From positions 178,565 through 242,564 of the forward strand of contig JAFEEF010000036.1 in the NCBI GenBank assembly GCA_018241265.1: a DNA stretch of 64,000 bases, written 5' to 3'. Both the position numbers and the translations under genes were made by a program. This DNA is from Pseudomonadota bacterium (GTDB lineage: Bacteria; Pseudomonadota; Gammaproteobacteria; Burkholderiales; Burkholderiaceae_C). Below the pieces are notes generated by a model that saw only the letters and a program-made list of their open reading frames with translations, was not told where the DNA came from and did not search any database. Positions 50,132 to 58,752 of this stretch are shown piece after piece; position 1 is the stretch's first letter, and every line of letters begins with the position of its first letter.

Positions 50132-52945
50132 TCATGATTCCGTTCGCGCAACCTGCCGGGACATCCGCACCCGGCGCGTCAGCTCGGGCTTGCACGAGCC
50201 GCACCGGGTGCCGCAGCGCAAGGCCTGCTGCAAGGCGACGAGGCGCGCTTCGTCGCTGCCGCCGGCCTGCAACAGCGCGGCGTCGATCTCGCGCTCGCAG
50301 ACGTTGAAGCAGCTGCAGACCTGGCGTCCGCGCGTCGCGATGGCGACCGGCGCCTTCGCGCCCGGCATCAGCAGCGAGCGGCCGTAAGGTCGGGCGGACG
50401 CCTCTTCCTGCAGCAGCGGCCGGATCCAGGCTTCGGCGGCTATGCTGCCCGCCAGCAGGAAGCCTTCGAGGCGCGGCTCGCCGTCACGCTCGACGAGGCG
50501 CATGCTGCGCCGCTGGCCGCGCGGGCGGTCGGCATAGTGCAAGGTGGCCGCGCTGTCGAGACCGAGCGCCGCTTCGATCTCGGCGATCAGCGTATCGTCC
50601 GCCGGCGCCGCCGCCGCGGCGCGAAACAGCACGCCGCGGCGCTCGCGGCCGAACGGCACGCAGGCCGCGAACGGCAGCCGCGGCATCAACGCGCGCAGGC
50701 GCTGCTCGCCGCTGCATGCCGCGTCGTCGCCCAGCCACGCCAGGCCCACGAGGCGCCACGGCAGCTCCGCCTTGCGCACGCTCACCGCCGCATGCTTGAG
50801 CTCGGGCTGCCTCGAATGCGGGCAGCAGGCATCGACGGTCAGCGTGTTGATGCCGGCCACCGGCTGCCCTCGCTCGTCGTGGCCCGACAGGTACTCGCCG
50901 CCCCAATGCATCGCCACGTAGGCCTGCGTCGGGCGCTGGCCGGGATGCGCCTGCGCCGGCAGCACCAGGCTGCCGCGGCGCGATGCGATGCGCACCAGAT
51001 CGCCGTCGTCGATCGCGAGCCGCTGCATGTCCTGCGGGTGCAGCTCGACCACCGGCTCGGGCGCGTGACCGAACAGCCGCGCCACCGTGCCGGTGCGGCT
51101 CATGCCGTGCCATTGATCGCGCAGGCGACCGGTGTTGAGGGCATACGGACGACGCGCATCGGTCGGCTCGGCGAGCGGCACGTGCGGCGTGTCGACGAAG
51201 CGCGCACGGCCGTCGGGCGTCGCGTATCGGCCATCTTCGTAGAGGCGCGCGCGGCCCGCCGCCGCCCCGGCCGGCCAGGGCCATTGCGCCGGCGCCGCTT
51301 CGAGCATCGGGTAGTCGAGGCCGGTAATGTCGAGGTCGCGTCCGCGCGTGGTCTCGCGATGTTCGTTCCAGACGCTCTCGGCATCGGCATACGCGAAGCG
51401 CGTCGGCCGCGACGGCCGCAGGCGTGCCTCGAGGCGCCGCGCGAAGGCAGCAGCGATCGCCCAGTCGTCGCGCGCCGCGCCCGGCGGCGCCACGGCTGCA
51501 CGCACGCGCGAGATGCGGCGCTCGCTGTTCGTCACCGTGCCGTCCTTCTCGCCCCAGGTCGTCGCCGGAAGCAGCAGATCGGCGTGGCGGCAGGTCGCGG
51601 TCGTCGCGTACGCCTCCTGCACGACGACGAACTCGGCGCGCTCGAAGGCGCGTCGCACCATCGCCTGGTTCGGCAGCGACTGCGCCGGGTTCGTGCAGGC
51701 GATCCACAGCGCCTTGATCGCGCCGTCGGCGGCGGCCTCGAACATCTCGACCGCGGTCTTGCCGGGTGCGGCCGGCACGTCGTCCACGCCCCACAGCGCG
51801 GCCACCTCGGCGCGATGAGCCGGATCGGCCAGATCGCGATGCGCGCTCAGCAGGTTGGCGAGCCCGCCGACTTCGCGTCCGCCCATCGCATTCGGTTGAC
51901 CGGTCAGCGAGAACGGACCGGCGCCCGGCTTGCCGATCTGACCGGTCGCCAGATGCAGGTTGATCAGCGCGGCATTGTTGTGGCTGCCGTGCGCGCTCTG
52001 GTTCAGGCCCTGGCAATACAGCGACAGCGTCGGCCGCCGCACGCCTTCGTCGCTGCCGCCGAGCGCGAACCAGCGCGCCGCCTGCAGCAGCGCATCCTCG
52101 GCGATGCCGCAGAGCCGTGCGACGTCCTTCGGCGCGTAGTCGCGCACCCTCGCCTTCAGCGCATCGAAGCCGCTCGTGTGCGCCGCGATGTAGGCCGCGT
52201 CGATCAGCCCGTCCCACAGCATCACGTGCAGCATGCCGTTGAAGAGGGCGATGTCGCTGCCCGGCAGGATCTGCAGATGCAGGTCGGCAGCCTCCGCCGT
52301 CTCGGTGCGGCGCGGATCGACGACGACGGTCTTCAGCGCCGGGTTCGCGCGCTTCGCATCCTCGATGCGGCGATACAGGATCGGATGCGCCCACGCGGTA
52401 TTCGACCCGGCGATGAAGAGCAGACCGGCGTGGTCGAGATCCTCGTAGCAGCAGGGCGGCGCATCGGCGCCCAGCGTCATCTTGTAGCCGGCGACCGCGC
52501 TGCTCATGCACAGGCGCGAGTTGGTGTCGATGTTGTTGGTGCCGACCAGGCCCTTGGCGAGCTTGTTGAAGACGTAGTAGTCCTCGGTCAGCAGTTGCCC
52601 CGACACGTAGAAGCCGACCGCATCGGGGCCGTGCGTCGCGATCGTGTCGCCGAAGCGCTGCGCGGCCAGGTCGAGCGCTTCGTCCCAGCCGATCGCGACC
52701 GGTTGCGCGCTGCGCTCGAAGCGGCGCATCGGCTGCAGCAGCCGGGTATGGCGCGCGATCGCCGGATCGGCGCTGTAGTGCAGCGTGCTGCCCTTGGTGC
52801 AGAGGCGGCCGAAGTTGGCCGGATGATCCGGATCGCCGCGGACCCCGACGATGCGCTTGCCGTCGCTCTCGATGATCACGCCGCAGCCGACGCCGCAGTA
52901 CGGGCAGGTGCTGCGCGTTTCGCGGGCGGCCGCGGTCGTGTCCAT
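50132..52945 (-). CDS. nasA: Assimilatory nitrate reductase, Mo-bisMGD catalytic subunit with C-terminal BFD-type domain
   Basis: 937 aa. The N-terminal [4Fe-4S] Cys set is Cys14, Cys17, Cys21 and Cys49 (CPYCGVGC ... GRLCTKG). Pterin-binding regions include NTNSRLCMSSAVAGYK and QGLNQSAHGSHNNAALINLHLATGQIGKPGAGPFSLTGQPNAMGGREVGGL. The C-terminus carries VCSCFNVCE and CGTRCGSCKPEL, the BFD-type [2Fe-2S] domain of single-chain NAD(P)H-linked Nas enzymes. It reduces nitrate to nitrite in the cytoplasm. It is 14 nt after nirD and 8 nt before the chosen cobA start. No separate reductase subunit is in the window, so the electron donor is probably a ferredoxin or a protein from elsewhere. Confidence 0.95.
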   Translation of the reverse strand: MDTTAAARETRSTCPYCGVGCGVIIESDGKRIVGVRGDPDHPANFGRLCTKGSTLHYSADPAIARHTRLLQPMRRFERSAQPVAIGWDEALDLAAQRFGDTIATHGPDAVGFYVSGQLLTEDYYVFNKLAKGLVGTNNIDTNSRLCMSSAVAGYKMTLGADAPPCCYEDLDHAGLLFIAGSNTAWAHPILYRRIEDAKRANPALKTVVVDPRRTETAEAADLHLQILPGSDIALFNGMLHVMLWDGLIDAAYIAAHTSGFDALKARVRDYAPKDVARLCGIAEDALLQAARWFALGGSDEGVRRPTLSLYCQGLNQSAHGSHNNAALINLHLATGQIGKPGAGPFSLTGQPNAMGGREVGGLANLLSAHRDLADPAHRAEVAALWGVDDVPAAPGKTAVEMFEAAADGAIKALWIACTNPAQSLPNQAMVRRAFERAEFVVVQEAYATTATCRHADLLLPATTWGEKDGTVTNSERRISRVRAAVAPPGAARDDWAIAAAFARRLEARLRPSRPTRFAYADAESVWNEHRETTRGRDLDITGLDYPMLEAAPAQWPWPAGAAAGRARLYEDGRYATPDGRARFVDTPHVPLAEPTDARRPYALNTGRLRDQWHGMSRTGTVARLFGHAPEPVVELHPQDMQRLAIDDGDLVRIASRRGSLVLPAQAHPGQRPTQAYVAMHWGGEYLSGHDERGQPVAGINTLTVDACCPHSRQPELKHAAVSVRKAELPWRLVGLAWLGDDAACSGEQRLRALMPRLPFAACVPFGRERRGVLFRAAAAAPADDTLIAEIEAALGLDSAATLHYADRPRGQRRSMRLVERDGEPRLEGFLLAGSIAAEAWIRPLLQEEASARPYGRSLLMPGAKAPVAIATRGRQVCSCFNVCEREIDAALLQAGGSDEARLVALQQALRCGTRCGSCKPELTRRVRMSRQVARTES

Positions 52946-52959
52946 CGCTTCTGCGTGCC

Positions 52960-53304
52960 TCAGGCCGCGGCGCGGACGCCCGCGTGGACCTCGTCGAGGT
53001 CGAGCGCCACCGCGCCGTCCTCGACCTTCACCGAGAACCGCTGTACGCATCCCGCGTCCGGCGCGCGCGCGCAGCCGTCCTTCAGCCCGATCGTCCAGTT
53101 GTGCAGCGGGCAGGCGACGCTGTCGCCGAACACGATGCCCTGCGACAGCGGGCCGCCCTGGTGCGGGCAGCGGTCGAGCAGCGCGAACACGCGGTCCTCG
53201 GCGGTGCGGAACACCGCGATGTCGCCGCCCTCGGCGCGGCGCACGCGCCGCGCACCGAGCTTCGGTATGTCTTCGACCCGGCACAGGGTCTTCCAGGTAG
53301 CCAT
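52960..53304 (-). CDS. nirD: Nitrite reductase small subunit (Rieske-type)
   Basis: 114 aa, AGGAGA 8 nt before the ATG. It has a Rieske-like fold with both ligand pairs kept: CPHQGG and CPLHNW. In several enteric NirD proteins these ligands are lost, so this one may still hold a [2Fe-2S] cluster. It works with NirB in NADH-dependent reduction of nitrite to ammonium. It lies 12 nt after nirB. Confidence 0.93.
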   Translation of the reverse strand: MATWKTLCRVEDIPKLGARRVRRAEGGDIAVFRTAEDRVFALLDRCPHQGGPLSQGIVFGDSVACPLHNWTIGLKDGCARAPDAGCVQRFSVKVEDGAVALDLDEVHAGVRAAA

Positions 53305-53316
53305 CGCGAACTCTCC

Positions 53317-55761
53317 TCAGATGCTCAGGGCTTCGAACTGCCGCTCGTCGACGCCGGCCTTGCCGAACTCGAACCACGGGTCGGGCTCGCCGTCGAGCGC
53401 ATGGCGCAGCCGTTCGGCCAGCGCCTGGCGATTCGCGGCATCGTCGAGCACCCTGGCCTTCACATGGTCGAGGCCGACGCGGCCGACGTAGTGCACGGTG
53501 CGTTCCAGGTACCAGCCTTCCTCGCGGTAGAGCTGCAGGAAGGCGCCGGCGATCTCGAGCACCTCGTCGTGGGTCGTCGCCTTGCAGAAGAACTGCGCGA
53601 CGTCGGTCTTGATGCCGCCGTTGCCGCCGACGTAGATCTCCCAGCCCGAATCGACGCCGATGATCCCGACGTCCTTGATGCCGCTCTCGGCGCAGTTGCG
53701 CGGGCAGCCGCTCACCGCGAGCTTGACCTTGTGCGGCGCGTACATGCGCCACAGCGCGCGCTCGAGTTCCTTCCCCATGCGCGTCGAGTCCTGCGTGCCG
53801 AAGCGGCACCACTCGCTGCCGACGCAGGTCTTCACGGTGCGCAAGGTCTTGCCGTAGGCATGGCCGGACGGCATGCCGAGGTCGTGCCACACCGCGGGCA
53901 GGTCTTCCTTCCGCACGCCGAGCAGGTCGATGCGCTGGCCGCCGGTGACCTTGACGGTCGGGATCCTGTACTTGTCGACGACGTCGGCGATCCGGCGCAA
54001 TTCGGCCGCGCTCGTCTCGCCGCCCCACATGCGCGGCACCACCGAGTACGTCCCGTTCTTCTGGATGTTGGCGTGCGAGCGCTCGTTGACGAAGCGCGAC
54101 TGCGGATCGTCCTTGGCTTCGCGCGGCCAGGTCGAGATCAGGTAGTAGTTGAGCGCCGGCCGGCACGACGCGCAGCCGTTCGGCGTGCGCCAGTTGAGCC
54201 GTTCGATCACCTGGTCGATCGCCGTGAGGTGCTCGTCGCGGATCGCGTCGCGCACCATCTGGTGGTTCGCGTCGGTGCAACCGCAGACCGGTTTCAGCTT
54301 CGGCGCGGCCGAATAGCCCGCACCGGCGGTCGCCATCAGGATCTGCTCGACGAGCCCGGTGCACGAGCCGCACGATGCGCTCGCCTTGGTGCACTTGCGC
54401 ACCTCGTCCAGCGTGTAGAGCTTCTGCTCGCGGATCGCCTTGACGATCGTCCCCTTCTTCACGCCGTTGCAGCCGCAGACCTCGGCCGTGTCGGGCATCG
54501 CCGCGGCGCGGCTGTTGCCGGCATGGCCGGTGTCGCCGAGGTGCTGCTCGCCGAACATCAGGTGGTCGCGGATCTGCGCGACGTTGCGGCCTTCGCGCAC
54601 CAGGTCGAAGTACCAGCTGCCGTCCGCGGTGTCGCCGTAGAGGCAGGCGCCGACCAGCACGTCGTCCTTCAGCACCAGCTTCTTGTAGACGCCGCCGTAC
54701 GGGTCGCTCAGCACGATCTCCTCGGTGCCCTCGCCGCCCATGAAGTTGCCGGCCGAGAACAGGTCGATGCCGGTGACCTTGAGCTTGGTCGAGGTCTGCG
54801 AGCCGAGGTAGCGGCCGATGCCGAACTCCGCGAGGTGCGTCGCGCACACCTTGGCCTGCTCGAACAGCGGCGCCACGAGGCCGTAGGCGATGCCGCGATG
54901 CGCCGCGCACTCGCCGACCGCGTAGATGCGCGGATCGGTCACGGTCTGCATCGTGTCGGTGACGACGATGCCGCGCTGGCAATGGATGCCGATCTTTTCG
55001 GCAAGCTCGGTGTTGGGCCGGATGCCGGCGGCCATCACGACGAGGTCGGCGGGCGTCTCGCTGCCGTCCTTGAAGCGCACCGCCTTGACGCGGCCGCTCT
55101 TGCCGTCGTCGCCGTCGCCGATCAGCGCCGCGGTCTGCGCGCCGATCTTGAACGCCAGCCCGCGGTCCTGCAGCGACTTCTGCAGCAGCTTGCCGGCCGC
55201 GTCGTCGAGCTGGCGCTCCATCAGCCAGTCGGCCAGGTGCACGACCGCGACGTCCATGCCGCGCAGCTTCAGCCCGTTGGCGGCCTCGAGGCCGAGCAGC
55301 CCGCCGCCGACCACGACCGCATGCTTGTACGTGCGGGCGGTCTCGATCATCGCGTTCGTGTCCTCGATGTCGCGGTAGGCGATGACGCCGTCGAGATCCT
55401 TGCCGGGCACCGGCGGGATGAACGGATTCGAGCCGGTGGCCAGCAGCAGCCGGTCGTACTCGGCCTCGGTGCCGTCGTCGGCCTCGACGATGCGCCGGCG
55501 CCGGTTCACCTCGACCACCTTCTTGCCCAGGTGCAGCGTGATGCCGTGCTCGGCGTACCACGACAGCGGGTTGAGCACGATCTCGTCGAGCGTCTGCTCG
55601 CCGGCCAGCACCGGGCTCAGCAGGATGCGGTTGTAGTTCGGGTGCGGCTCGGCGCCGAACACCGTGATGTCGTAGAAGTCGGGCGCGATCTTCAGCAGCT
55701 CCTCGAGCGTGCGCACGCCGGCCATGCCGTTGCCGACCATCACGAGCTTCATCTTCTTCAT
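53317..55761 (-). CDS. nirB: NAD(P)H-dependent assimilatory nitrite reductase large subunit
   Basis: 814 aa, the usual length. The N-terminal FAD/NAD(P)H domain has LVMVGNGMAGVRTLEELL and VVVGGGLLGLEAANGL. The middle [2Fe-2S] BFD-type region has VCGCNGVKKGTI and CTKASASCGSC. The C-terminal siroheme/[4Fe-4S] domain has TCVGSEWCRFGTQDS and VSGCPRNCAESGIKDVG. It is cytoplasmic and reduces nitrite to ammonium. Its ATG overlaps the transporter stop by 4 nt, placing it second in the operon; the siroheme precursor enzyme CobA is encoded in the same transcript. Confidence 0.96.
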   Translation of the reverse strand: MKKMKLVMVGNGMAGVRTLEELLKIAPDFYDITVFGAEPHPNYNRILLSPVLAGEQTLDEIVLNPLSWYAEHGITLHLGKKVVEVNRRRRIVEADDGTEAEYDRLLLATGSNPFIPPVPGKDLDGVIAYRDIEDTNAMIETARTYKHAVVVGGGLLGLEAANGLKLRGMDVAVVHLADWLMERQLDDAAGKLLQKSLQDRGLAFKIGAQTAALIGDGDDGKSGRVKAVRFKDGSETPADLVVMAAGIRPNTELAEKIGIHCQRGIVVTDTMQTVTDPRIYAVGECAAHRGIAYGLVAPLFEQAKVCATHLAEFGIGRYLGSQTSTKLKVTGIDLFSAGNFMGGEGTEEIVLSDPYGGVYKKLVLKDDVLVGACLYGDTADGSWYFDLVREGRNVAQIRDHLMFGEQHLGDTGHAGNSRAAAMPDTAEVCGCNGVKKGTIVKAIREQKLYTLDEVRKCTKASASCGSCTGLVEQILMATAGAGYSAAPKLKPVCGCTDANHQMVRDAIRDEHLTAIDQVIERLNWRTPNGCASCRPALNYYLISTWPREAKDDPQSRFVNERSHANIQKNGTYSVVPRMWGGETSAAELRRIADVVDKYRIPTVKVTGGQRIDLLGVRKEDLPAVWHDLGMPSGHAYGKTLRTVKTCVGSEWCRFGTQDSTRMGKELERALWRMYAPHKVKLAVSGCPRNCAESGIKDVGIIGVDSGWEIYVGGNGGIKTDVAQFFCKATTHDEVLEIAGAFLQLYREEGWYLERTVHYVGRVGLDHVKARVLDDAANRQALAERLRHALDGEPDPWFEFGKAGVDERQFEALSI

Positions 55762-57032
55762 GCCTGGGTTCCGCGCGCGACCGGCCGGCCCCAGGCGCCC
55801 GCCGATTCGGACTGTGCCGCGGCTGCGCGCGCACGGCCACCCTTCTCCGCCCAGGTGCGCGTCCAGCGGCCCTGCACCAAGCGCAGCGCGACGAGCATCG
55901 CCAGCGCGAGCGCGGCGCAGGCGACGAAGCCGGCGAGGTAGCTGCCGGTCCACTGCTTCGACTGGCCCATCGCGTTGGGGATGAAGCCGCCGCCGAGCGC
56001 GCCGATCTCGCCGATCATCGAGCCGGCGACCGCGGTGGTCAGCGGCCAGCGCAGCGGCACGAGCTGGAACAGCGCGCCGTTGCCCGCGCCCAGCCCGGCG
56101 AAGCACAGCATGAAGAGCAGGGTCGTGACGACGACGGATCCGCCCGCCATGCCGCAGGCGACGAGCGTCGCCGCGGTCAGCACGAGCACGCCGGTCAGGG
56201 TCGTGATGCCGCCGATGCGATCGGAGACGTAGCCGCCGACGACGCGGATCGCCGAGCCCATCAACGTCGCCAGCATCGTGAGCTGGCCGGCCTGCACCTT
56301 GGTGACGTGGAACTGATCGTAGAAGTAGGTCGGCAGGAAGCTCGACAGCCCGATGAAGCCGCCGAAGGTCACGACGTAGATCAGGCTGAACGCCCAGCCG
56401 TCCCTCTCGAACAGGCAGGCGAGATGCCGGCGCAGCGACTGGTGGTCCTCGCGATCCGGCGGCTCCTTCGCAGCGAGCCACATCACGACCATCGGCAGCA
56501 GCATCGTCGCGGCCGCGAGGCCGTAGACAGCGGTCCAGCCGTACTTCATCGCGAGCGGCGGCGCGAACAGCACCGCGAGCACGGTGCCCGAATTGCCGGC
56601 GCCGGCGATGCCCATCGCGAGGCCCTTGTACTGCGGCGGAAACCAGCCCGCGCCGAGCGACAGCGCCACGCCGAAGCTGCCGCCGGCGATGCCGAGCAGC
56701 ACGCCCATCGCGAGCACGTCGCCATGGCTCTTCACGAACAGCGAGCCGTAGAGCAGCGCGAGCACGATCAGCGCCATCTCGACCAGCGCCGCGTTCCTGC
56801 GCCCGATGTACTGCGACAGCACGCCGAGCGGAAAGCGCATCAGCGCGCCGGCGATGATGGGCACCGACACCATGAAGCCCTTCTGGGCGGCGTCGAGGCC
56901 GAAGGTCTCGCTGATGAACGGCGCCATCGCGCCGTTCAGCACCCAGATCGCGAAGGTGAAGTCGAAGTAGAGGAACGATGCGGCGAGCGTCGGCCAGTGG
57001 CCGGAACGCACGAAGGTCTTGAGGCTGGACAT
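55758..57032 (-). CDS. Nitrate/nitrite transporter, NNP family (MFS)
   Basis: 424 aa from ATG 57032, with 12 membrane segments. The nitrate signatures GIAGAGNSGTVLAVLFAPPLA and CFAGLGAGNGALFQLVPLRWP, and the arginine in ALMRFPLGVLSQYIGRRNAA, match NasA/NarK-type transporters. It is first gene of the operon transporter-nirB-nirD-nasA-cobA. No Shine-Dalgarno precedes the ATG. Its 322-bp upstream region, shared with the ANTAR regulator, is where RNA-level control should act. Confidence 0.93.
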   Translation of the reverse strand: MSSLKTFVRSGHWPTLAASFLYFDFTFAIWVLNGAMAPFISETFGLDAAQKGFMVSVPIIAGALMRFPLGVLSQYIGRRNAALVEMALIVLALLYGSLFVKSHGDVLAMGVLLGIAGGSFGVALSLGAGWFPPQYKGLAMGIAGAGNSGTVLAVLFAPPLAMKYGWTAVYGLAAATMLLPMVVMWLAAKEPPDREDHQSLRRHLACLFERDGWAFSLIYVVTFGGFIGLSSFLPTYFYDQFHVTKVQAGQLTMLATLMGSAIRVVGGYVSDRIGGITTLTGVLVLTAATLVACGMAGGSVVVTTLLFMLCFAGLGAGNGALFQLVPLRWPLTTAVAGSMIGEIGALGGGFIPNAMGQSKQWTGSYLAGFVACAALALAMLVALRLVQGRWTRTWAEKGGRARAAAAQSESAGAWGRPVARGTQA

Positions 57033-57354
57033 GGTCGGGGCGTGACGAGCTGTGGTGGGTCTCGGGGCCGCGCGCCGTGATCGGGCACGCGGGTGGCGGA
57101 CGGGTTCGGGCGAGCCGCGGGCCAGCGTGACCGCGGTCTTCGGGACGAACTCGGGAAACGGCGCCGTTGCCGCAGGGAACATCGCGCGGACTGCGTGCCG
57201 CGCATCGAAGCGGACCGGCTGCTGCCGGCCCGGCCGGCGCCGCATCCGGGCGCACAACCGGAGGGCGCATCGTCACGCCCTGCCCTGACGCTTGCAACGC
57301 GCGTGCCAGGACCCTGCCGGGCCGTGGTGGTTCGGAGCTTGCTCAGCCCGGTCC
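57033..57354 (-). other. Leader and promoter region of the nitrate assimilation operon
   Basis: Noncoding, 322 bp, between the divergent transporter and ANTAR-PilJ genes. On the minus strand a 7-bp hairpin (57262-57281, closed by a U-G pair) encloses a six-base loop GACGAU, and a second stem (UCCGG/CCGGA, 57245-57262) abuts it. ANTAR proteins bind paired hexaloop hairpins, so this is the best candidate target, but the second loop has eight bases and no U-tract terminator is visible. Confidence 0.4.
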
Positions 57355-58686
57355 ATGTCCCGCCACGCTGCCCCGCTCGCTTCCACGGCCTGTGCGACCG
57401 AGCCGGCACCGCTGACCGCGCTGATCGTCGCGACCGGCGGCCAGCTGACGACGGCCGCCGATCGCGAACTGCAGGCCGATTGCGCCGCGGCCGCGATCCA
57501 CGTCCTTGGTGCGAGCGCCTGCGACAACCTGGTGCGCGATGCGGTGCGGCTCGCGCCATCGGTCGTGCTGTGCCGCGAGGTGCCGCGCCATCCGGGCTTC
57601 ATCGAGCAGTGCGAGCTGCTGTCGCGCGTCGCACCGACGCCGGTCGTCGCGTTCACGCCCGATCCCGACCCGCAACGCATGGCCCAGGCGGTCGGTGCCG
57701 GCATCCATGCCTATGTGGTCCAGGGCTATGCCGCGGCGCGCCTCCGGCCGCTGGTGCTGCTCGCCCGCGCGCGCTGCGCCCGCGAGCAGCAGACCCGCGG
57801 CCGGCTCGACGACCTGACGCTGCGCTACGAGGAGCGCAAGCTCGTCGATCGGGCCAAGGCCGTGCTGATGGAGGCGCGCGGCCTCGGCGAGGAAGACGCG
57901 TTCCGCGTGTTGCGCTCGACCTCGATGCATACCAACCAGCGCATCGGCCAGGTGGCCGGCCACGTCGTCGCGGCCGCGCGCTCGGCCGATGCGGTGAATC
58001 TGGCGGGACGGTTGCGCATGCTGTCCCAACGCTTCGTCAAGCAGCGCGTGCTCGAGCTTGCCGCGCGCGCGTCGCACGGCCCGGGCAGCGCCGACTCGCG
58101 CCGGCAGGTCGAAGCCAACCTCGAACGGCTCGGCAAGACCGTTCCGCGCGCGAGCTTCGGCGCGCTGCTCGATGCGGTGAGCGCGGCCTGGGCCGAACTG
58201 CGCAGCGCGCTGCCGCTGGCCGCCGACGCCGCGGCCTTGAGCGCGGCCGACGCGATCGCCGCGCGGCTGCTCGACCATGCCGGCCGGCTGACCGATGCGC
58301 TCGAATCGGCCGGCCTCGTGACGCGGCTGCGCGTCGTCAACGTGTCGGGACGCCAGCGCATGCTGGCCCAGCGGGTCGCCAAGGCGAGCCTGCTGCGCGC
58401 CTCCGGCTGCCCGGACGGCGACGCGATCGCGAACGAGCAGCGCGTCGCCGCCTCCGAGTTCGAGGCCGGCCTCGCCTACCTGCGCGCATCGCCGCTCGGC
58501 GGGCGCGAGACCGTCGCCGCGCTGGCCGAAGCGGACCGTGCCTGGCAGCGTCTGCTCGATGCCTGCGGCCGCGCCGACACGGCGGACGGACGGACCGCGC
58601 TCGACGATGCCAGCGACGTGCTGCTCGCGATGTTCGACAAGCTGACCGCCGACTACCAGCACAGCATGAACGTGCTGATGGGCTGA
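57355..58686 (+). CDS. Nitrate-responsive ANTAR antiterminator with fused PilJ sensor (NasT/NasR-like)
   Basis: 443 aa. Residues about 15-125 form a degenerate receiver (LIVATGGQLTTAADRELQ, no DD pair; VVAFTPDPD; AYVVQGY). The ANTAR domain (about 135-195) reads RYEERKLVDRAKAVLMEARGLGEEDAFRVLRSTSMHTNQRIGQVAGHVV. The C-terminal half has two PilJ/NIT-type modules: NLAGRLRMLSQRFVKQRVLELA and VNVSGRQRMLAQRVAKASLL. These are the nitrate/nitrite-binding helices of such sensors. It probably binds nitrate and allows read-through of the divergent nas operon leader. In many bacteria the sensor (NasS) is a separate protein; here it is fused. Confidence 0.88.
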   Translation: MSRHAAPLASTACATEPAPLTALIVATGGQLTTAADRELQADCAAAAIHVLGASACDNLVRDAVRLAPSVVLCREVPRHPGFIEQCELLSRVAPTPVVAFTPDPDPQRMAQAVGAGIHAYVVQGYAAARLRPLVLLARARCAREQQTRGRLDDLTLRYEERKLVDRAKAVLMEARGLGEEDAFRVLRSTSMHTNQRIGQVAGHVVAAARSADAVNLAGRLRMLSQRFVKQRVLELAARASHGPGSADSRRQVEANLERLGKTVPRASFGALLDAVSAAWAELRSALPLAADAAALSAADAIAARLLDHAGRLTDALESAGLVTRLRVVNVSGRQRMLAQRVAKASLLRASGCPDGDAIANEQRVAASEFEAGLAYLRASPLGGRETVAALAEADRAWQRLLDACGRADTADGRTALDDASDVLLAMFDKLTADYQHSMNVLMG

Positions 58687-58709
58687 CGAGCCCGCTCGGA
58701 AGCGGCTCG
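58687..58709. terminator. Hairpin between convergent genes
   Basis: CGAGCCCGCT and AGCGGCTCG pair with one bulged C around a CGGA loop, immediately after the ANTAR-PilJ stop. It is probably a terminator for that gene and possibly for the opposite one. Confidence 0.55.
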
Positions 58710-58752
58710 ACCAGTCGAGTGGCGCGGGACCGGCGCCGCGATGGCGTGAGCG

